From: JALORV01 sp963775635
GTDB taxonomy: Bacteria > Pseudomonadota > Gammaproteobacteria > Burkholderiales > Burkholderiaceae_F
Assembly: GCA_963775635.1 (NCBI GenBank)
Contig: CAVZJO010000012.1
Coordinates: forward strand, 124,001 to 188,000
Length of the DNA: 64,000 nt
Reading direction: 5' to 3'
Shown here piece by piece: positions 1 to 9,212 of the stretch. Within the stretch, counting starts at the first letter, position 1, and each line of letters starts with the position of its first letter. The translations under genes were made by a program, and so were the position numbers. Under the pieces are notes generated by a model. That model did not search any database and had not been told where the DNA came from. It saw nothing but the letters and a program-made list of their open reading frames with translations.

Positions 1-3000
1 GCGCTTGGCGCAGCCGGGCTTCGCTGCGCGGCTCGACGACCAGGTCTGCCACCGGCAGCTCGATCGTGTGTTCCTTGAACCGTTCGATGCGCGGGAATTT
101 CGCGGTCGGCAAGAACACGCCGTCGACGCGCAGGTGAGAGTGGCCTCGTGCGGCTGCCCACTTTGCGAGGTCGGTGTAAACGCCCTTGCGGTTGACCACC
201 AGCGGCGCCAGCACTCCGATGTGCTGTCCTCGCATATCCCGCATGACTTGCGCGACGATCGCGTCGAACGACTGCGGCGTCACCGGGACGCCGCAGTCTG
301 GACAATGCTGCACGCCGAGCTTCACGTAGATGAGCCGCAGGAAGTGATAGACCTCGGTCAGCGTGGCGACCGTCGACTTGCGTCCGCCGCGCGAGGTGCG
401 CTGCTCGATCGCCACGGTTGGCGGGATGCCATAGATCGCGTCGACGTCGGGCCGGCCTGCCGGCTGCACGATCGAGCGCGCGTACGCGTTCAGCGACTCC
501 AGGTAGCGGCGCTGTCCCTCGTTGAACAGGATGTCGAATGCCAGCGTCGACTTGCCCGATCCCGAGACGCCGGTGATGACGGTGAAGGTCTCGCGCGGAA
601 TCTCGACGTCGATCGACTTGAGGTTGTGCTCACGCGCATTGCACACCTCGATCACGTCGCGCCCCCGGCCGCGTCGTTCGCCGGCCACCGCCTGCAACGG
701 GCGCCCGGCGTCGTAGTGGACCCGCGGTTCGTTGACGCGCGCGGTGTGTCCGGCGAGCGCCGTTCGATACGCGGCGAGTTCGCGGCCGGTATGCGAGCGT
801 TCGATCGCGATCACGTCGTCGGGAGCGCCCGCCGCCAGCACCTCGCCGCCGGCATCACCGCCTTCCGGGCCGAGGTCGATCAGCCAGTCGGCGGCCGAGA
901 TCACGTCCAGATTGTGTTCGATGACGACCAGCGAGTGACCCGCGGACAGCAGTTTGCGGAATGCCCGCATCAGCTTGGCGACATCGTCGAAATGCAGGCC
1001 GGTGGTCGGCTCGTCGAACAGAAACAGGGTGCCGCGTGTCGGCGGCTTGCCGCTGGCGGCTTCGGCGAGAAAACCTGCGAGCTTGAGTCGCTGCGCCTCG
1101 CCACCCGACAGCGTGGGTACCGGCTGCCCGAGCTTGACGTATTCGAGGCCGACGTCGACGAGCGGACCGAGCACGCGCGAGACTTCGGCATCCTCGCGAA
1201 AGAAGGCGAGCGCCTCGCTGACCGTCATCTCGAGCACGTCGGCGATGCTGGCGCGAAGATTTCCGCGGTCAACTGTCACCTCCAGCGTCTCCGACCGGAA
1301 GCGCTTGCCGTCGCAGTCAGGGCAGCGCAGATACACGTCGGAGAGGAACTGCATCTCGACATGCTCGAAACCGTTGCCGCCGCAGGTGGGACAGCGCCCG
1401 TTGCCGGAATTGAACGAGAATGTGCCGGGCGTGTAACCACGCTCCTTCGCTACGCGTGTCTTCGCGAAGATCGTGCGGATCGCATCGAACGCGCCGACAT
1501 AGCTCGCCGGGTTCGAGCGCGTGGTCTTGCCGATCGGCGACTGATCGACGAATGCGACATTGTCGAGCCAGTCGTCACCGAGCAGGCGGTCGTATGCGCC
1601 GGGCGCCTCGGTCGATTTCCCCTTGGCCTTGGCCAGCGCCGGGTACAGCACATCCTGGATCAGCGTCGACTTGCCGCTGCCCGACACGCCGGTCACGCAC
1701 ACCAGCCGCCTGAGCGGGATCTCGACGTCGATTGCTTTCAGGTTGTGTTCGCGCACGCCTTGCAGCACAACCCGCGGCGCGTTCGCGGTTACCGGCAGCG
1801 GCCGCGTTGTGTCGACTGATTGGCGACCGCCCAGATAGCGGCCGGTCAGGGTTTCGGCATGGACCAGCTCGGCGGCAGTGCCGTTGAACACGATCGAGCC
1901 GCCGCGCTCGCCCGGCCCGGGCCCCATGTCGAGCACACGATCGGCAGCGAGCATGACCTGCGGATCGTGCTCGACCACGACCAGGGAGTTGCCGGCACTG
2001 CGCAGCCGATGCATGACATCGACCACGCGGTGCATGTCGCGCGGATGCAGGCCGATCGACGGCTCGTCCAGCACGAACAACGTGTTGACCAGCGACGTCC
2101 CGAGCGCGGTGGTCAGGTTGATCCGCTGGACTTCACCACCCGACAGAGTGCGGCTCTGGCGGTCGAGCGTCAGATAGCCGACGCCGACATCGACCAGGAA
2201 CGCCAGCCGCGCGCGCAGTTCGTCGAGCAACATCTCGGTCGCCTCGTCGAGCGGCGGTGGCAGCGTGAGGTCGTCGAAGAAAAATTTGACGCGCTCGATC
2301 GGCAGCAGCATCAGGTCGTGCAGCGACAACCCCGGCATGGCGTTGAGCTGCGCCGCGGTCCAATTCGCCCGTGCGGGCTGGTAGCGGCGATACCGGCCCT
2401 CGGCTCCGAGCGCTGCATCCGCCTCGGCCTTGCCGCCGACGCGCCACAGCAAGGCGTCGGGCTTCAGTCGCGCACCGTCGCACGCCGGGCACGGGGTGTA
2501 CGAGCGATAGCGCGAGAGCAGGACGCGAATGTGCATCTTGTACGCCTTGCTCTCGAGCCACGCGAAGAAGCGCTTGATGCCGTACCAGACGCCCGGCCAA
2601 CTCTTGTTCCAGCTCTTCCAGCCCGGGCCGCCGTCGATGACCCAGTGTCGCTGTTCCGGCGTCAGGTCGCGAAACGGGATATCGAGCGGAATGCCGTCCT
2701 TGATCGCCGACTTCTCGAGATCTCTCTGACTCTCGATGAACGATTTCGACTGGAAGGGCTTGATCGCGCCTTCGCGCAGCGTCTTGCGTTCATCCGGAAT
2801 GACGAGGCCGTAATCGACGCCGATCACGCGGCCGAAGCCGCGGCAGGTGTCGCACGCGCCTAACGGCGAGTTGAACGAAAAGGTCGAAGGGTGCGGGGTC
2901 TCGTAGTGGATGTCGCAGTCGGGGCAGTGCAGGTCGGTCGAGTGGCGCCAGGTCGCGGCCACGTTGCCTGCGTCGTCCAGCACTTGCACATCCACGCGTC

Positions 3001-3700
3001 CGCCGCCGAGACGCAGCGCGCGCTCCACCGCGTCCACCAGTCGTGAGCGTTCGGTTCCTGCGAGGCGGAACCGATCGGCGACGATGTCGAGCACGGTGGC
3101 ATCGCCCTGTCTGCGCTCCGCATGGACCTTGGAGTAACCCTGCGCCTCGAGGTGCGACCGGATCTCGGCTTCGCTGAAGTTCTTCGGCACGTGCACCGGA
3201 AAGGTGACAACCAGCCGCGGATCGCCGGCGTCTTCGGCGCGCGCCGCCAGCGATGCGGTGATCGATTCAGTAGAGTCGCGCCGTACCGGCCGCGTACACT
3301 GGCGGCAGTGAAGCTGCGCCGTGCGCGCGAACAGCAGCTTCAGGTGGTCGTTGAGCTCGGTCATGGTGCCGACCGTGCTGCGCGACGTGCGAACCGGGTT
3401 GGTCTGGTCGATCGCGATCGCCGGCGGCACCCCCTCGATGCGATCGACCGCCGGCCGGTCCATCCGATCAAGGAACTGCCGCGCGTAGGGCGAAAAAGTC
3501 TCGACGTAGCGCCGCTGGCCCTCGGCGTACAGCGTGTCGAATACCAGAGAACTCTTGCCTGATCCGGATACACCGGTCACCACGACCAGTTCACCGGTCG
3601 GGATATCGAGATCCAGATTGCGCAAGTTGTTCTGGCGTGCGCCGCGGATACGGATCGCGCGCCGTGCCGCGTCGGCGACGGACTTCGAGTCTTCTGGCAT
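1..3700 (-). CDS. uvrA: UvrA-type excinuclease ABC subunit A, double-length form, 3' end beyond window
   Basis: UvrA is the damage-recognition ATPase of nucleotide excision repair. One open frame runs from ATG at 3700 to the left edge (about 1,233 codons) without a break. The first ~1,000 residues are a complete UvrA: Walker A GVSGSGKSS near residue 43, signature LSGGEVQR near 519, a second Walker A near 670, zinc-finger CxxC pairs, and LSGGEAQR near 864. A normal UvrA of about 950 residues would stop soon after. Here the frame continues into a third Walker A (TGVSGSGKST, near 1044) followed by EGQRRYLESLNAYARS, which again is the start of a UvrA. The protein is therefore a tandem UvrA-UvrA. 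A LexA-type box lies 63 bp upstream, implying SOS induction. I have a general memory of double-length UvrA proteins in Burkholderiales but cannot verify it here. Confidence 0.93.
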   Translation of the reverse strand, partial: MPEDSKSVADAARRAIRIRGARQNNLRNLDLDIPTGELVVVTGVSGSGKSSLVFDTLYAEGQRRYVETFSPYARQFLDRMDRPAVDRIEGVPPAIAIDQTNPVRTSRSTVGTMTELNDHLKLLFARTAQLHCRQCTRPVRRDSTESITASLAARAEDAGDPRLVVTFPVHVPKNFSEAEIRSHLEAQGYSKVHAERRQGDATVLDIVADRFRLAGTERSRLVDAVERALRLGGGRVDVQVLDDAGNVAATWRHSTDLHCPDCDIHYETPHPSTFSFNSPLGACDTCRGFGRVIGVDYGLVIPDERKTLREGAIKPFQSKSFIESQRDLEKSAIKDGIPLDIPFRDLTPEQRHWVIDGGPGWKSWNKSWPGVWYGIKRFFAWLESKAYKMHIRVLLSRYRSYTPCPACDGARLKPDALLWRVGGKAEADAALGAEGRYRRYQPARANWTAAQLNAMPGLSLHDLMLLPIERVKFFFDDLTLPPPLDEATEMLLDELRARLAFLVDVGVGYLTLDRQSRTLSGGEVQRINLTTALGTSLVNTLFVLDEPSIGLHPRDMHRVVDVMHRLRSAGNSLVVVEHDPQVMLAADRVLDMGPGPGERGGSIVFNGTAAELVHAETLTGRYLGGRQSVDTTRPLPVTANAPRVVLQGVREHNLKAIDVEIPLRRLVCVTGVSGSGKSTLIQDVLYPALAKAKGKSTEAPGAYDRLLGDDWLDNVAFVDQSPIGKTTRSNPASYVGAFDAIRTIFAKTRVAKERGYTPGTFSFNSGNGRCPTCGGNGFEHVEMQFLSDVYLRCPDCDGKRFRSETLEVTVDRGNLRASIADVLEMTVSEALAFFREDAEVSRVLGPLVDVGLEYVKLGQPVPTLSGGEAQRLKLAGFLAEAASGKPPTRGTLFLFDEPTTGLHFDDVAKLMRAFRKLLSAGHSLVVIEHNLDVISAADWLIDLGPEGGDAGGEVLAAGAPDDVIAIERSHTGRELAAYRTALAGHTARVNEPRVHYDAGRPLQAVAGERRGRGRDVIEVCNAREHNLKSIDVEIPRETFTVITGVSGSGKSTLAFDILFNEGQRRYLESLNAYARSIVQPAGRPDVDAIYGIPPTVAIEQRTSRGGRKSTVATLTEVYHFLRLIYVKLGVQHCPDCGVPVTPQSFDAIVAQVMRDMRGQHIGVLAPLVVNRKGVYTDLAKWAAARGHSHLRVDGVFLPTAKFPRIERFKEHTIELPVADLVVEPRSEARLRQA

Positions 3701-3762
3701 GGGAATCCGGTTGCGCGCTCGCCGCCGCGTGCGACGAAGGCCATCGCCGGCGGGAGTGGCGA

Positions 3763-3778
3763 CTGTACATTCTTACAG
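3763..3778. promoter_or_regulatory. LexA (SOS) box upstream of uvrA
   Basis: The 16-mer ctgtacattcttacag matches CTGT-N8-ACAG, the LexA operator form of beta- and gammaproteobacteria, in all eight conserved positions. It lies 63 bp upstream of the uvrA ATG and no other gene start is nearby on that side, so it most likely represses uvrA until DNA damage. Confidence 0.8.
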
Positions 3779-3791
3779 TATCGATGAGCAA

Positions 3792-3821
3792 GGCCCGCGG
3801 CGTTTCGACGCAGCGCGGGCC
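3792..3821 (-). terminator. Possible weak terminator after the 3877-4398 lipoprotein gene
   Basis: An 8-bp GC-rich dyad (ggcccgcg / cgcgggcc) with a 14-nt loop lies between the lipoprotein stop and the uvrA operator. No clear T-run follows on the minus strand, so intrinsic termination is only a possibility. Confidence 0.3.
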
Positions 3822-3876
3822 GCCGGGGTTCCTGGGAAGCTGCCCGCTGGGCGCGGGCGGGCCGGGTCAGAGCCGA

Positions 3877-4398
3877 CTAGTCGCTGCGGGGTACGCCGGT
3901 CGACGCAAAGCGGACGAAATCGTCGAACTGGCGGGTGATCAGCCCGGGGGTCGGGCCCTTGTCCACTTCGTCGCGCCGGTCGAACACCATGTCAGTGCCG
4001 ACCTGCAGCCGGATCCAGCGCGGATACGAATACATGTAGCCGGTGAGGTGATCCAGCACCATCATGCTGGTTCCGCCTGGCAGCAGCAGTTGCAGCGGTT
4101 GCATGTTGACCGCCCGGGAAACGAGGACGGCCCGGGCCAGCGGCACGCGATCGCGACGGCACTCGACGACCAGCGGACTCGAGGAGCGTCGAACCTGCAT
4201 ATCGAACATCGGGGTGACGCCCACGTAGTCGGCCGAGCTGTTGCTGGCCCGGCAACTCATGCCGTCGACGACGCGGCCCTCCGTATCGACGGTCTGGATG
4301 TTGATCTTCTGCGTCGAGTCCCCGGCCAGAGTCGCGCAGCCGGACAGCAGGCCGATGGCCAGCGCGGCAGACAGCAGACGAACGATTGAAGCCAACAT
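3877..4398 (-). CDS. Putative lipoprotein of unknown function
   Basis: About 173 residues from ATG 4398; a TTG lies 15 bp further upstream. The N-terminus is a lipoprotein signal with lipobox LLSGC (Cys about residue 21), so the product is probably anchored to the inner or outer membrane. The segment after the Cys (CATLAGDSTQKINIQT) resembles the start of small betaproteobacterial lipoproteins with a beta-rich core; the rest has no motif I recognise. It stands alone between uvrA and the M20 hydrolase gene. Position 4399-4557 contains no gene that I can support. Confidence 0.7.
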   Translation of the reverse strand: MLASIVRLLSAALAIGLLSGCATLAGDSTQKINIQTVDTEGRVVDGMSCRASNSSADYVGVTPMFDMQVRRSSSPLVVECRRDRVPLARAVLVSRAVNMQPLQLLLPGGTSMMVLDHLTGYMYSYPRWIRLQVGTDMVFDRRDEVDKGPTPGLITRQFDDFVRFASTGVPRSD

Positions 4399-4557
4399 CG
4401 GCAGGCGAGGCAACCGTCAGGGCGGTCGCGCCAGCGTACTGGCGAGCCCTGCGGCGCACCCTCCGGCAAAAGGATTAACCGGCCGCCGTCTCAAGTCGGG
4501 TTGGGCGAGGCACTTCGGGAAGGCTGACGCCGATCGCGCGGGCCCTGCCGACCAGCG

Positions 4558-5748
4558 CTAGCGCCCGAGATACTGCTCGACCAGGCGAATCCAGAACGTC
4601 GCGCCGAGCGGTATCAACTCGTCGTTGAAGTCGTAACTGGCGTTGTGCAGGGTGCACGGTCCCAGCCCGTGTCCGGTGGCGCGATGCGTGCCGTCGCCAT
4701 TACCGATGAAGACGTAGGCACCGGGTCGGACCTTCAGCATGAAGGCGAAATCCTCTGCGCCCATGGTCGGCTCGAGGCCGCGCACGACGTTCGCGGAGCC
4801 GACGATGTCATCCATCACGGCGGCCGCGAACTCCGCCTCCGCTGCGTGATTCACCGTGGGCGGATAGTTCCGGCGAAAGTCGACATGTGACTCGGCGCCA
4901 TAGGCGGCCGCGGTCATCTGCACAATTCGGCCCATGTGTTCCTCGATCTGAGCCGTCACGTCGTCGCTGAAGGTGCGCACCGTCCCCGAAATGAATGCGC
5001 TGTCGGGCACGACGTTGGTCGCGTCACCGGCATGGATCATCGTGACTGACAGCACGGCGGCGTCGATCGGTTTCTTCACGCGGGTGACGATCGCCTGCAG
5101 GCCGTTAACGACCTGCACCGCGACGAACACGGGGTCGACGCCCAGATGAGGCATCGCCGCGTGCGATCCCTTGCCGATGATGCGGATCTCGAATTCGTTG
5201 CTCGACGCCATCGCCGGACCCGGCGCGACGCCGAACTGGCCCACTCTGAGGCCCGGCCAGTTGTGCATCCCGAACACCGCGTCGCAGGGGAAGCGCTCGA
5301 ACAGGCCGTCGTCGATCATCCGCTGTGCACCGGCGCCGCCTTCCTCGGCCGGCTGGAAGATCAGGTGGACCGCGCCGTCGAACGGCTTCGTTTCGGCAAG
5401 GTAGCGGGCCGCTGCCAACAGCATCGCGGTGTGGCCGTCGTGGCCGCACGCGTGCATCTTGCCGGCATTCGTCGAGCGGTGCGCGAACTGGTTGACTTCC
5501 TGGATCGGCAGCGCGTCCATGTCGGCTCGCAATCCGATCGAACGATTCGAGCGCCCCTGGCGCAGGGTGCCGACCACGCCGGTCCCGCCCAGGCCGCGTG
5601 TCACCTCGATACCCCACGCGGAAAGCTTGTCGGCAACCAGGCTGCTGGTGCGGTCTTCCTCGAACCTCAGTTCGGGATGGGCGTGAATGTCGCGGCGGAT
5701 CTGCTGGATCTCGGTGCGAAACTGGACGACGCGGTCGATGAGTTGCAT
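4558..5748 (-). CDS. M20 family metal-dependent amidohydrolase (hippurate hydrolase/aminoacylase-like)
   Basis: About 396 residues from ATG 5748 (MQLIDRVVQF). The frame is open further upstream, but this start gives the normal family length and the HAHPELRFEE segment at the usual distance from the N-terminus. The family removes acyl groups from N-acyl amino acids using a two-metal centre. Visible motifs are IGLRADMDALPI (about 71-82), MHACGHDGH (about 98-106), and a C-terminal TMGAEDFAFML containing the expected metal-ligand region. The substrate cannot be told from sequence. It is divergent from argE (start 5844), another M20 enzyme of a different subfamily. Confidence 0.88.
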   Translation of the reverse strand: MQLIDRVVQFRTEIQQIRRDIHAHPELRFEEDRTSSLVADKLSAWGIEVTRGLGGTGVVGTLRQGRSNRSIGLRADMDALPIQEVNQFAHRSTNAGKMHACGHDGHTAMLLAAARYLAETKPFDGAVHLIFQPAEEGGAGAQRMIDDGLFERFPCDAVFGMHNWPGLRVGQFGVAPGPAMASSNEFEIRIIGKGSHAAMPHLGVDPVFVAVQVVNGLQAIVTRVKKPIDAAVLSVTMIHAGDATNVVPDSAFISGTVRTFSDDVTAQIEEHMGRIVQMTAAAYGAESHVDFRRNYPPTVNHAAEAEFAAAVMDDIVGSANVVRGLEPTMGAEDFAFMLKVRPGAYVFIGNGDGTHRATGHGLGPCTLHNASYDFNDELIPLGATFWIRLVEQYLGR

Positions 5749-5843
5749 GGCGGACCCCGGAGAACGAATGTCCATCCTAGCGAAGCGCGACCGCGGTTGC
5801 ATCCCCCGCACTAGAATGCCGTCATCCCTCCTCGCCTTCCCGC

Positions 5844-7055
5844 ATGAACAAGCCGCTGACCGCCGCCGCGCTCGCGCCATCGCCCGCGGCGCTCGAGATG
5901 ATCGATCGCCTGATCGCCATGCCGACGGTCAGTCGAGACTCGAACCTCGGGCTGATCGAGTTTGCACGCGACCATCTACGGCAACTCGGAGTCCGGTCGC
6001 ATCTGGTGTACGACGCCTCGGGGAGGAAGGCCAATCTGTTCGCCACGCTGGCTGGCGATCCGGACCGCGTGAAGAACGCCGGCATCGTGCTCTCGGGCCA
6101 TACCGACACGGTCCCGGTCGACGGGCAGGACTGGGCCAGCGATCCGTTCCGTGCGCACCACGCGGACGGCCGCATCCACGGCCGCGGCACCGCCGACATG
6201 AAGGGCTTCATCGCGATCGCGCTGGCCTGGGCGCCGCGCTTTCTCGAAGTGCAGGATTCGATGCCGATCCATCTTGCGATGACCTATGACGAGGAAACCA
6301 CCTTCCTCGGCGTGCGCGGGCTGGTGGCCGACCTCGCCGAGCGCGGCATCCAGCCGGCCGGATGCGTCATCGGCGAGCCGACCGACATGCAGGCGATCGT
6401 TGCGCACAAAGGCAAGCGCGACTTCTGCTGCAGCGTGCGCGGGCGCGAGGCGCATTCATCGCTGACGCCAACAGCCGTCAATGCCATCGAGTACGCGGCG
6501 CAGCTCATCGCCTACATCCGCGGGCTGGCGGATCGCCTGAGCCGCGAAGAGCTGCGCGACGAGCGTTTTGCGGTGCCGCACTCAACGCTGCAGACCGGCG
6601 TGATCCGGGGCGGCATCGCCGTCAACGTGGTGCCCCGCGACTGCGTGTTCGACTTCGAGATGCGCAACCTCCCCGCCACCCCGCACGACGCGATGACGCA
6701 GCCGATCGTGGACTTCGCGCATCGCGAACTCCTGCCGCAGATGCGCGCGGTCGCGCCGGAAGCGGCCATTTCCTTCGAGATGCGGATGGACTTGCCCGCA
6801 TTCGGCATCGAACCCGATGCACCCGTGGTCCGGTGGGCGATGGATCTGGCGCGGACGGCGCAGCGCGGAACAGGTGCGGTCAGCTTCGCGACCGAGGCTA
6901 GCCTGTTCCAGAGTGCGGGCATCCCGACCGTGGTCCTGGGTCCGGGATCGATCGACCAGGCGCACAGGCCCGACGAGTACATCAGCTACGACCAGATCGC
7001 TGCCTGCGAGCAGTTCTTCGGCCGCCTGATCGCGAGCCGACCGCCGGAGGCGTAG
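5844..7055 (+). CDS. argE: Acetylornithine deacetylase
   Basis: 403 residues. ArgE hydrolyses N2-acetylornithine to ornithine and acetate in arginine synthesis, in the cytosol. M20A-type metal-binding motifs are visible: SGHTDTVPVDGQDW (His about 86), GRGTADMKGF, YDEETTFLG, GEPTDM and the C-terminal FATEASLFQ. Length and motif order fit ArgE better than the related DapE or CPG2 groups. The stop is 2 bp before the GTG of the molybdopterin enzyme, so the two genes may share a transcript, although their functions do not obviously connect. Confidence 0.88.
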   Translation: MNKPLTAAALAPSPAALEMIDRLIAMPTVSRDSNLGLIEFARDHLRQLGVRSHLVYDASGRKANLFATLAGDPDRVKNAGIVLSGHTDTVPVDGQDWASDPFRAHHADGRIHGRGTADMKGFIAIALAWAPRFLEVQDSMPIHLAMTYDEETTFLGVRGLVADLAERGIQPAGCVIGEPTDMQAIVAHKGKRDFCCSVRGREAHSSLTPTAVNAIEYAAQLIAYIRGLADRLSREELRDERFAVPHSTLQTGVIRGGIAVNVVPRDCVFDFEMRNLPATPHDAMTQPIVDFAHRELLPQMRAVAPEAAISFEMRMDLPAFGIEPDAPVVRWAMDLARTAQRGTGAVSFATEASLFQSAGIPTVVLGPGSIDQAHRPDEYISYDQIAACEQFFGRLIASRPPEA

Positions 7056-7057
7056 CC

Positions 7058-9139
7058 GTGGCCGAGGCCGATGCCGGATTGGAGGTCGTGCGCGCGGCCT
7101 GTCCGCACGACTGCCCCGACACCTGCGCGATGCTCGTTACCGTCAAGCGGGAGCAAGGTCGCCGCGTCGCGATCAAAGTTGCCGGCGATCCGACGCATCC
7201 GACCACTGCCGGGACCCTGTGCACCAAGGTCAGCCGCTACCTGGAGCGCACTTATCACCCCGACCGGTTGCTGCACCCGCTGAAACGTGTCGGCCGCAAG
7301 GGCGAAGGACGCTTCGAGCGCGTCAGCTGGGACGCCGCGCTCAAGGAGATCGCTGGCCGCCTGAGTTCGATCGCCGCGGTCGATCCGCAGCGCATTGTTC
7401 CGTACAGCTACGCCGGGACGATGGGGATGGTGCAGGGGGAGGCGATGGCCGGCCGGTTCTTCCATCGGCTCGGCGCCAGTTTCCTGGACCGCACGATCTG
7501 CGCGACGGCAGGTGGCGAGGCGCTGAATGCCACGCTCGGCACGCGCGACGGGACCGATATCGAGCAGTTCCAGAACGCGCGCCTGATCGTCTTCTGGGGC
7601 ACGAATGCGATCGCGTCGAACCTGCACCTGTGGAGCCGCGCGCAGGAAGCCAAGCGCCACGGCGCCAAGCTGATCGCGATCGATCCGTACCGTTCGCTGA
7701 CCGCGGAAAAGTGCCACCAGCACATTGCGCCGATGCCCGGCACCGACGGCGCGCTCGCGCTTGGCGTCATGCATGTGCTGATCCGCGAAGGGTGGCTGGA
7801 TCGCGACTACATCGAGCGCCATACGCTGGGATTCGATGAATTGGCGGCGCGCGCGCACGCGTTCGCGCCGGCGAGAGTGGCGGAGATCTGCGGCATCCGC
7901 GCGGCCGAGGTCGAGGAGCTCGCGCACGATTACTGGCACATCCGGCCCGCCGCCATCCGGCTCAACTACGGCATGCAGCGGTCCGCGGGCGGCGGCAACG
8001 CAGTGCGTGCGATCGCGTCATTGCCGGCGCTTGCCGGGCACTGGCGCGACGCCGCCGGCGGCGTGCTGCTGTCGACCAGCGGCAACTACCCAGTCGACAG
8101 CGAACGGCTGTACCGACCCGGCCTGCTGCGCGGGCGATCACCGCGCACGATCAACATGTCGACCATCGGCCACGACCTGCTGCACGCGGACCCGCCGATC
8201 GACGCGCTGATCGTCTACAACAGCAATCCAGTCGCCGTCGCACCAAACTCGCGCGAAGTCGCGGCCGGGTTCGAGCGCGAGGATCTGTTCACTGTCGTCC
8301 TCGAACAGTTCCAGACCGACACCGCGGATTACGCGGATTTCGTGCTGCCGGCCACCACGCAGCTCGAACACGTCGACGTGCACAAGTCATACGGTCATCT
8401 GTACCTTCTGGCGAACAATCCGGCCATCGAGCCGCTCGGCGAGGCGCTGCCGAACAGCGAGATCTTCCGCCGCCTTGCGGCGAAAATGGGCTACACCGAT
8501 CCCGACTTCGGCGAGTCAGATGACGAACTCGCCGCGCAGGCGTTCGCGCGGCATGGGCCGACGGCGCGCTACGACTGGACGCGGCTCAAACAAGCCGGGT
8601 GGGAGCGGCTCGACCTGCCCGAGCGGCACGCGCCGTTTGCCGAGGGAAATTTTCCAACGCCGTCGGGCAAGTGCGAGTTCTGGTCGACCGCGCTCGAAAA
8701 AATTGGGGTCGATCCGTTGCCGGCTTATGTGCCTCCCAACGAGAGTCCGGTGTCCAATTCGGCGCTGGCGGCGCGCTATCCGCTGGCGATCATCTCGCCG
8801 CCGGCGCGTCATTTCCTCAATTCAAGCTTCGTCAATATCGCCAGCCTGCGGGCCGTTGAAGGCGAGCCTGCCCTCGAGATCCATCCTGACGACGCGGGCT
8901 TGCGCGGCGTTGCCGACGGCGATCGGGTACGGGTGTTCAACGACCGCGGCTCGTTCGAGTTGGCGGCGCGGGTGACCGATCGTGCGCGCCCAGGGTGCGT
9001 CGTCGCGCTGTCGATCTGGTGGAAGAAGCTGGCGCGCGATGGCCGTAACGCGAACGAGGTGACCAGCGCTGCGCTGACCGACATCGGCCGCGCACCGACC
9101 TTCTATGACTGCCTAGTCGAAGTCGAGGCCGCGCGCTAG
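7058..9139 (+). CDS. Molybdopterin-dependent oxidoreductase with N-terminal [4Fe-4S] site
   Basis: 693 residues starting at GTG 7058. The N-terminus has C15-x3-C19-x3-C23-x31-C55 (CPHDCPDTC ... TLCTKV), the 4Fe-4S binding pattern of bis-MGD enzymes of the DMSO reductase superfamily. The body contains the family's FWGTNAIASN and IAIDPYRS segments. The C-terminus is a molydopterin-dinucleotide binding domain (PLAIISPPARHFLNSSF ... LEIHPDDA). There is no twin-arginine signal, so a cytosolic enzyme is likely. No partner iron-sulfur or membrane subunit is encoded next to it. The substrate is unknown; formate-dehydrogenase-like or thiosulfate/polysulfide-reductase-like labels would be guesses. Confidence 0.85.
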   Translation: MAEADAGLEVVRAACPHDCPDTCAMLVTVKREQGRRVAIKVAGDPTHPTTAGTLCTKVSRYLERTYHPDRLLHPLKRVGRKGEGRFERVSWDAALKEIAGRLSSIAAVDPQRIVPYSYAGTMGMVQGEAMAGRFFHRLGASFLDRTICATAGGEALNATLGTRDGTDIEQFQNARLIVFWGTNAIASNLHLWSRAQEAKRHGAKLIAIDPYRSLTAEKCHQHIAPMPGTDGALALGVMHVLIREGWLDRDYIERHTLGFDELAARAHAFAPARVAEICGIRAAEVEELAHDYWHIRPAAIRLNYGMQRSAGGGNAVRAIASLPALAGHWRDAAGGVLLSTSGNYPVDSERLYRPGLLRGRSPRTINMSTIGHDLLHADPPIDALIVYNSNPVAVAPNSREVAAGFEREDLFTVVLEQFQTDTADYADFVLPATTQLEHVDVHKSYGHLYLLANNPAIEPLGEALPNSEIFRRLAAKMGYTDPDFGESDDELAAQAFARHGPTARYDWTRLKQAGWERLDLPERHAPFAEGNFPTPSGKCEFWSTALEKIGVDPLPAYVPPNESPVSNSALAARYPLAIISPPARHFLNSSFVNIASLRAVEGEPALEIHPDDAGLRGVADGDRVRVFNDRGSFELAARVTDRARPGCVVALSIWWKKLARDGRNANEVTSAALTDIGRAPTFYDCLVEVEAAR

Positions 9140-9212
9140 CAACCACTTTGCGTCATGTCCGATTCACGCGGATCGTCGACAATGAGGTACGTCGCTCCGT
9201 AGTCCCATATTC

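Noticed and set aside
5..2863. Long plus-strand open frames (604 and 347 codons) at the left edge
   Set aside because: They are the antisense of uvrA, whose minus-strand frame carries all UvrA motifs; high GC makes such shadows common.
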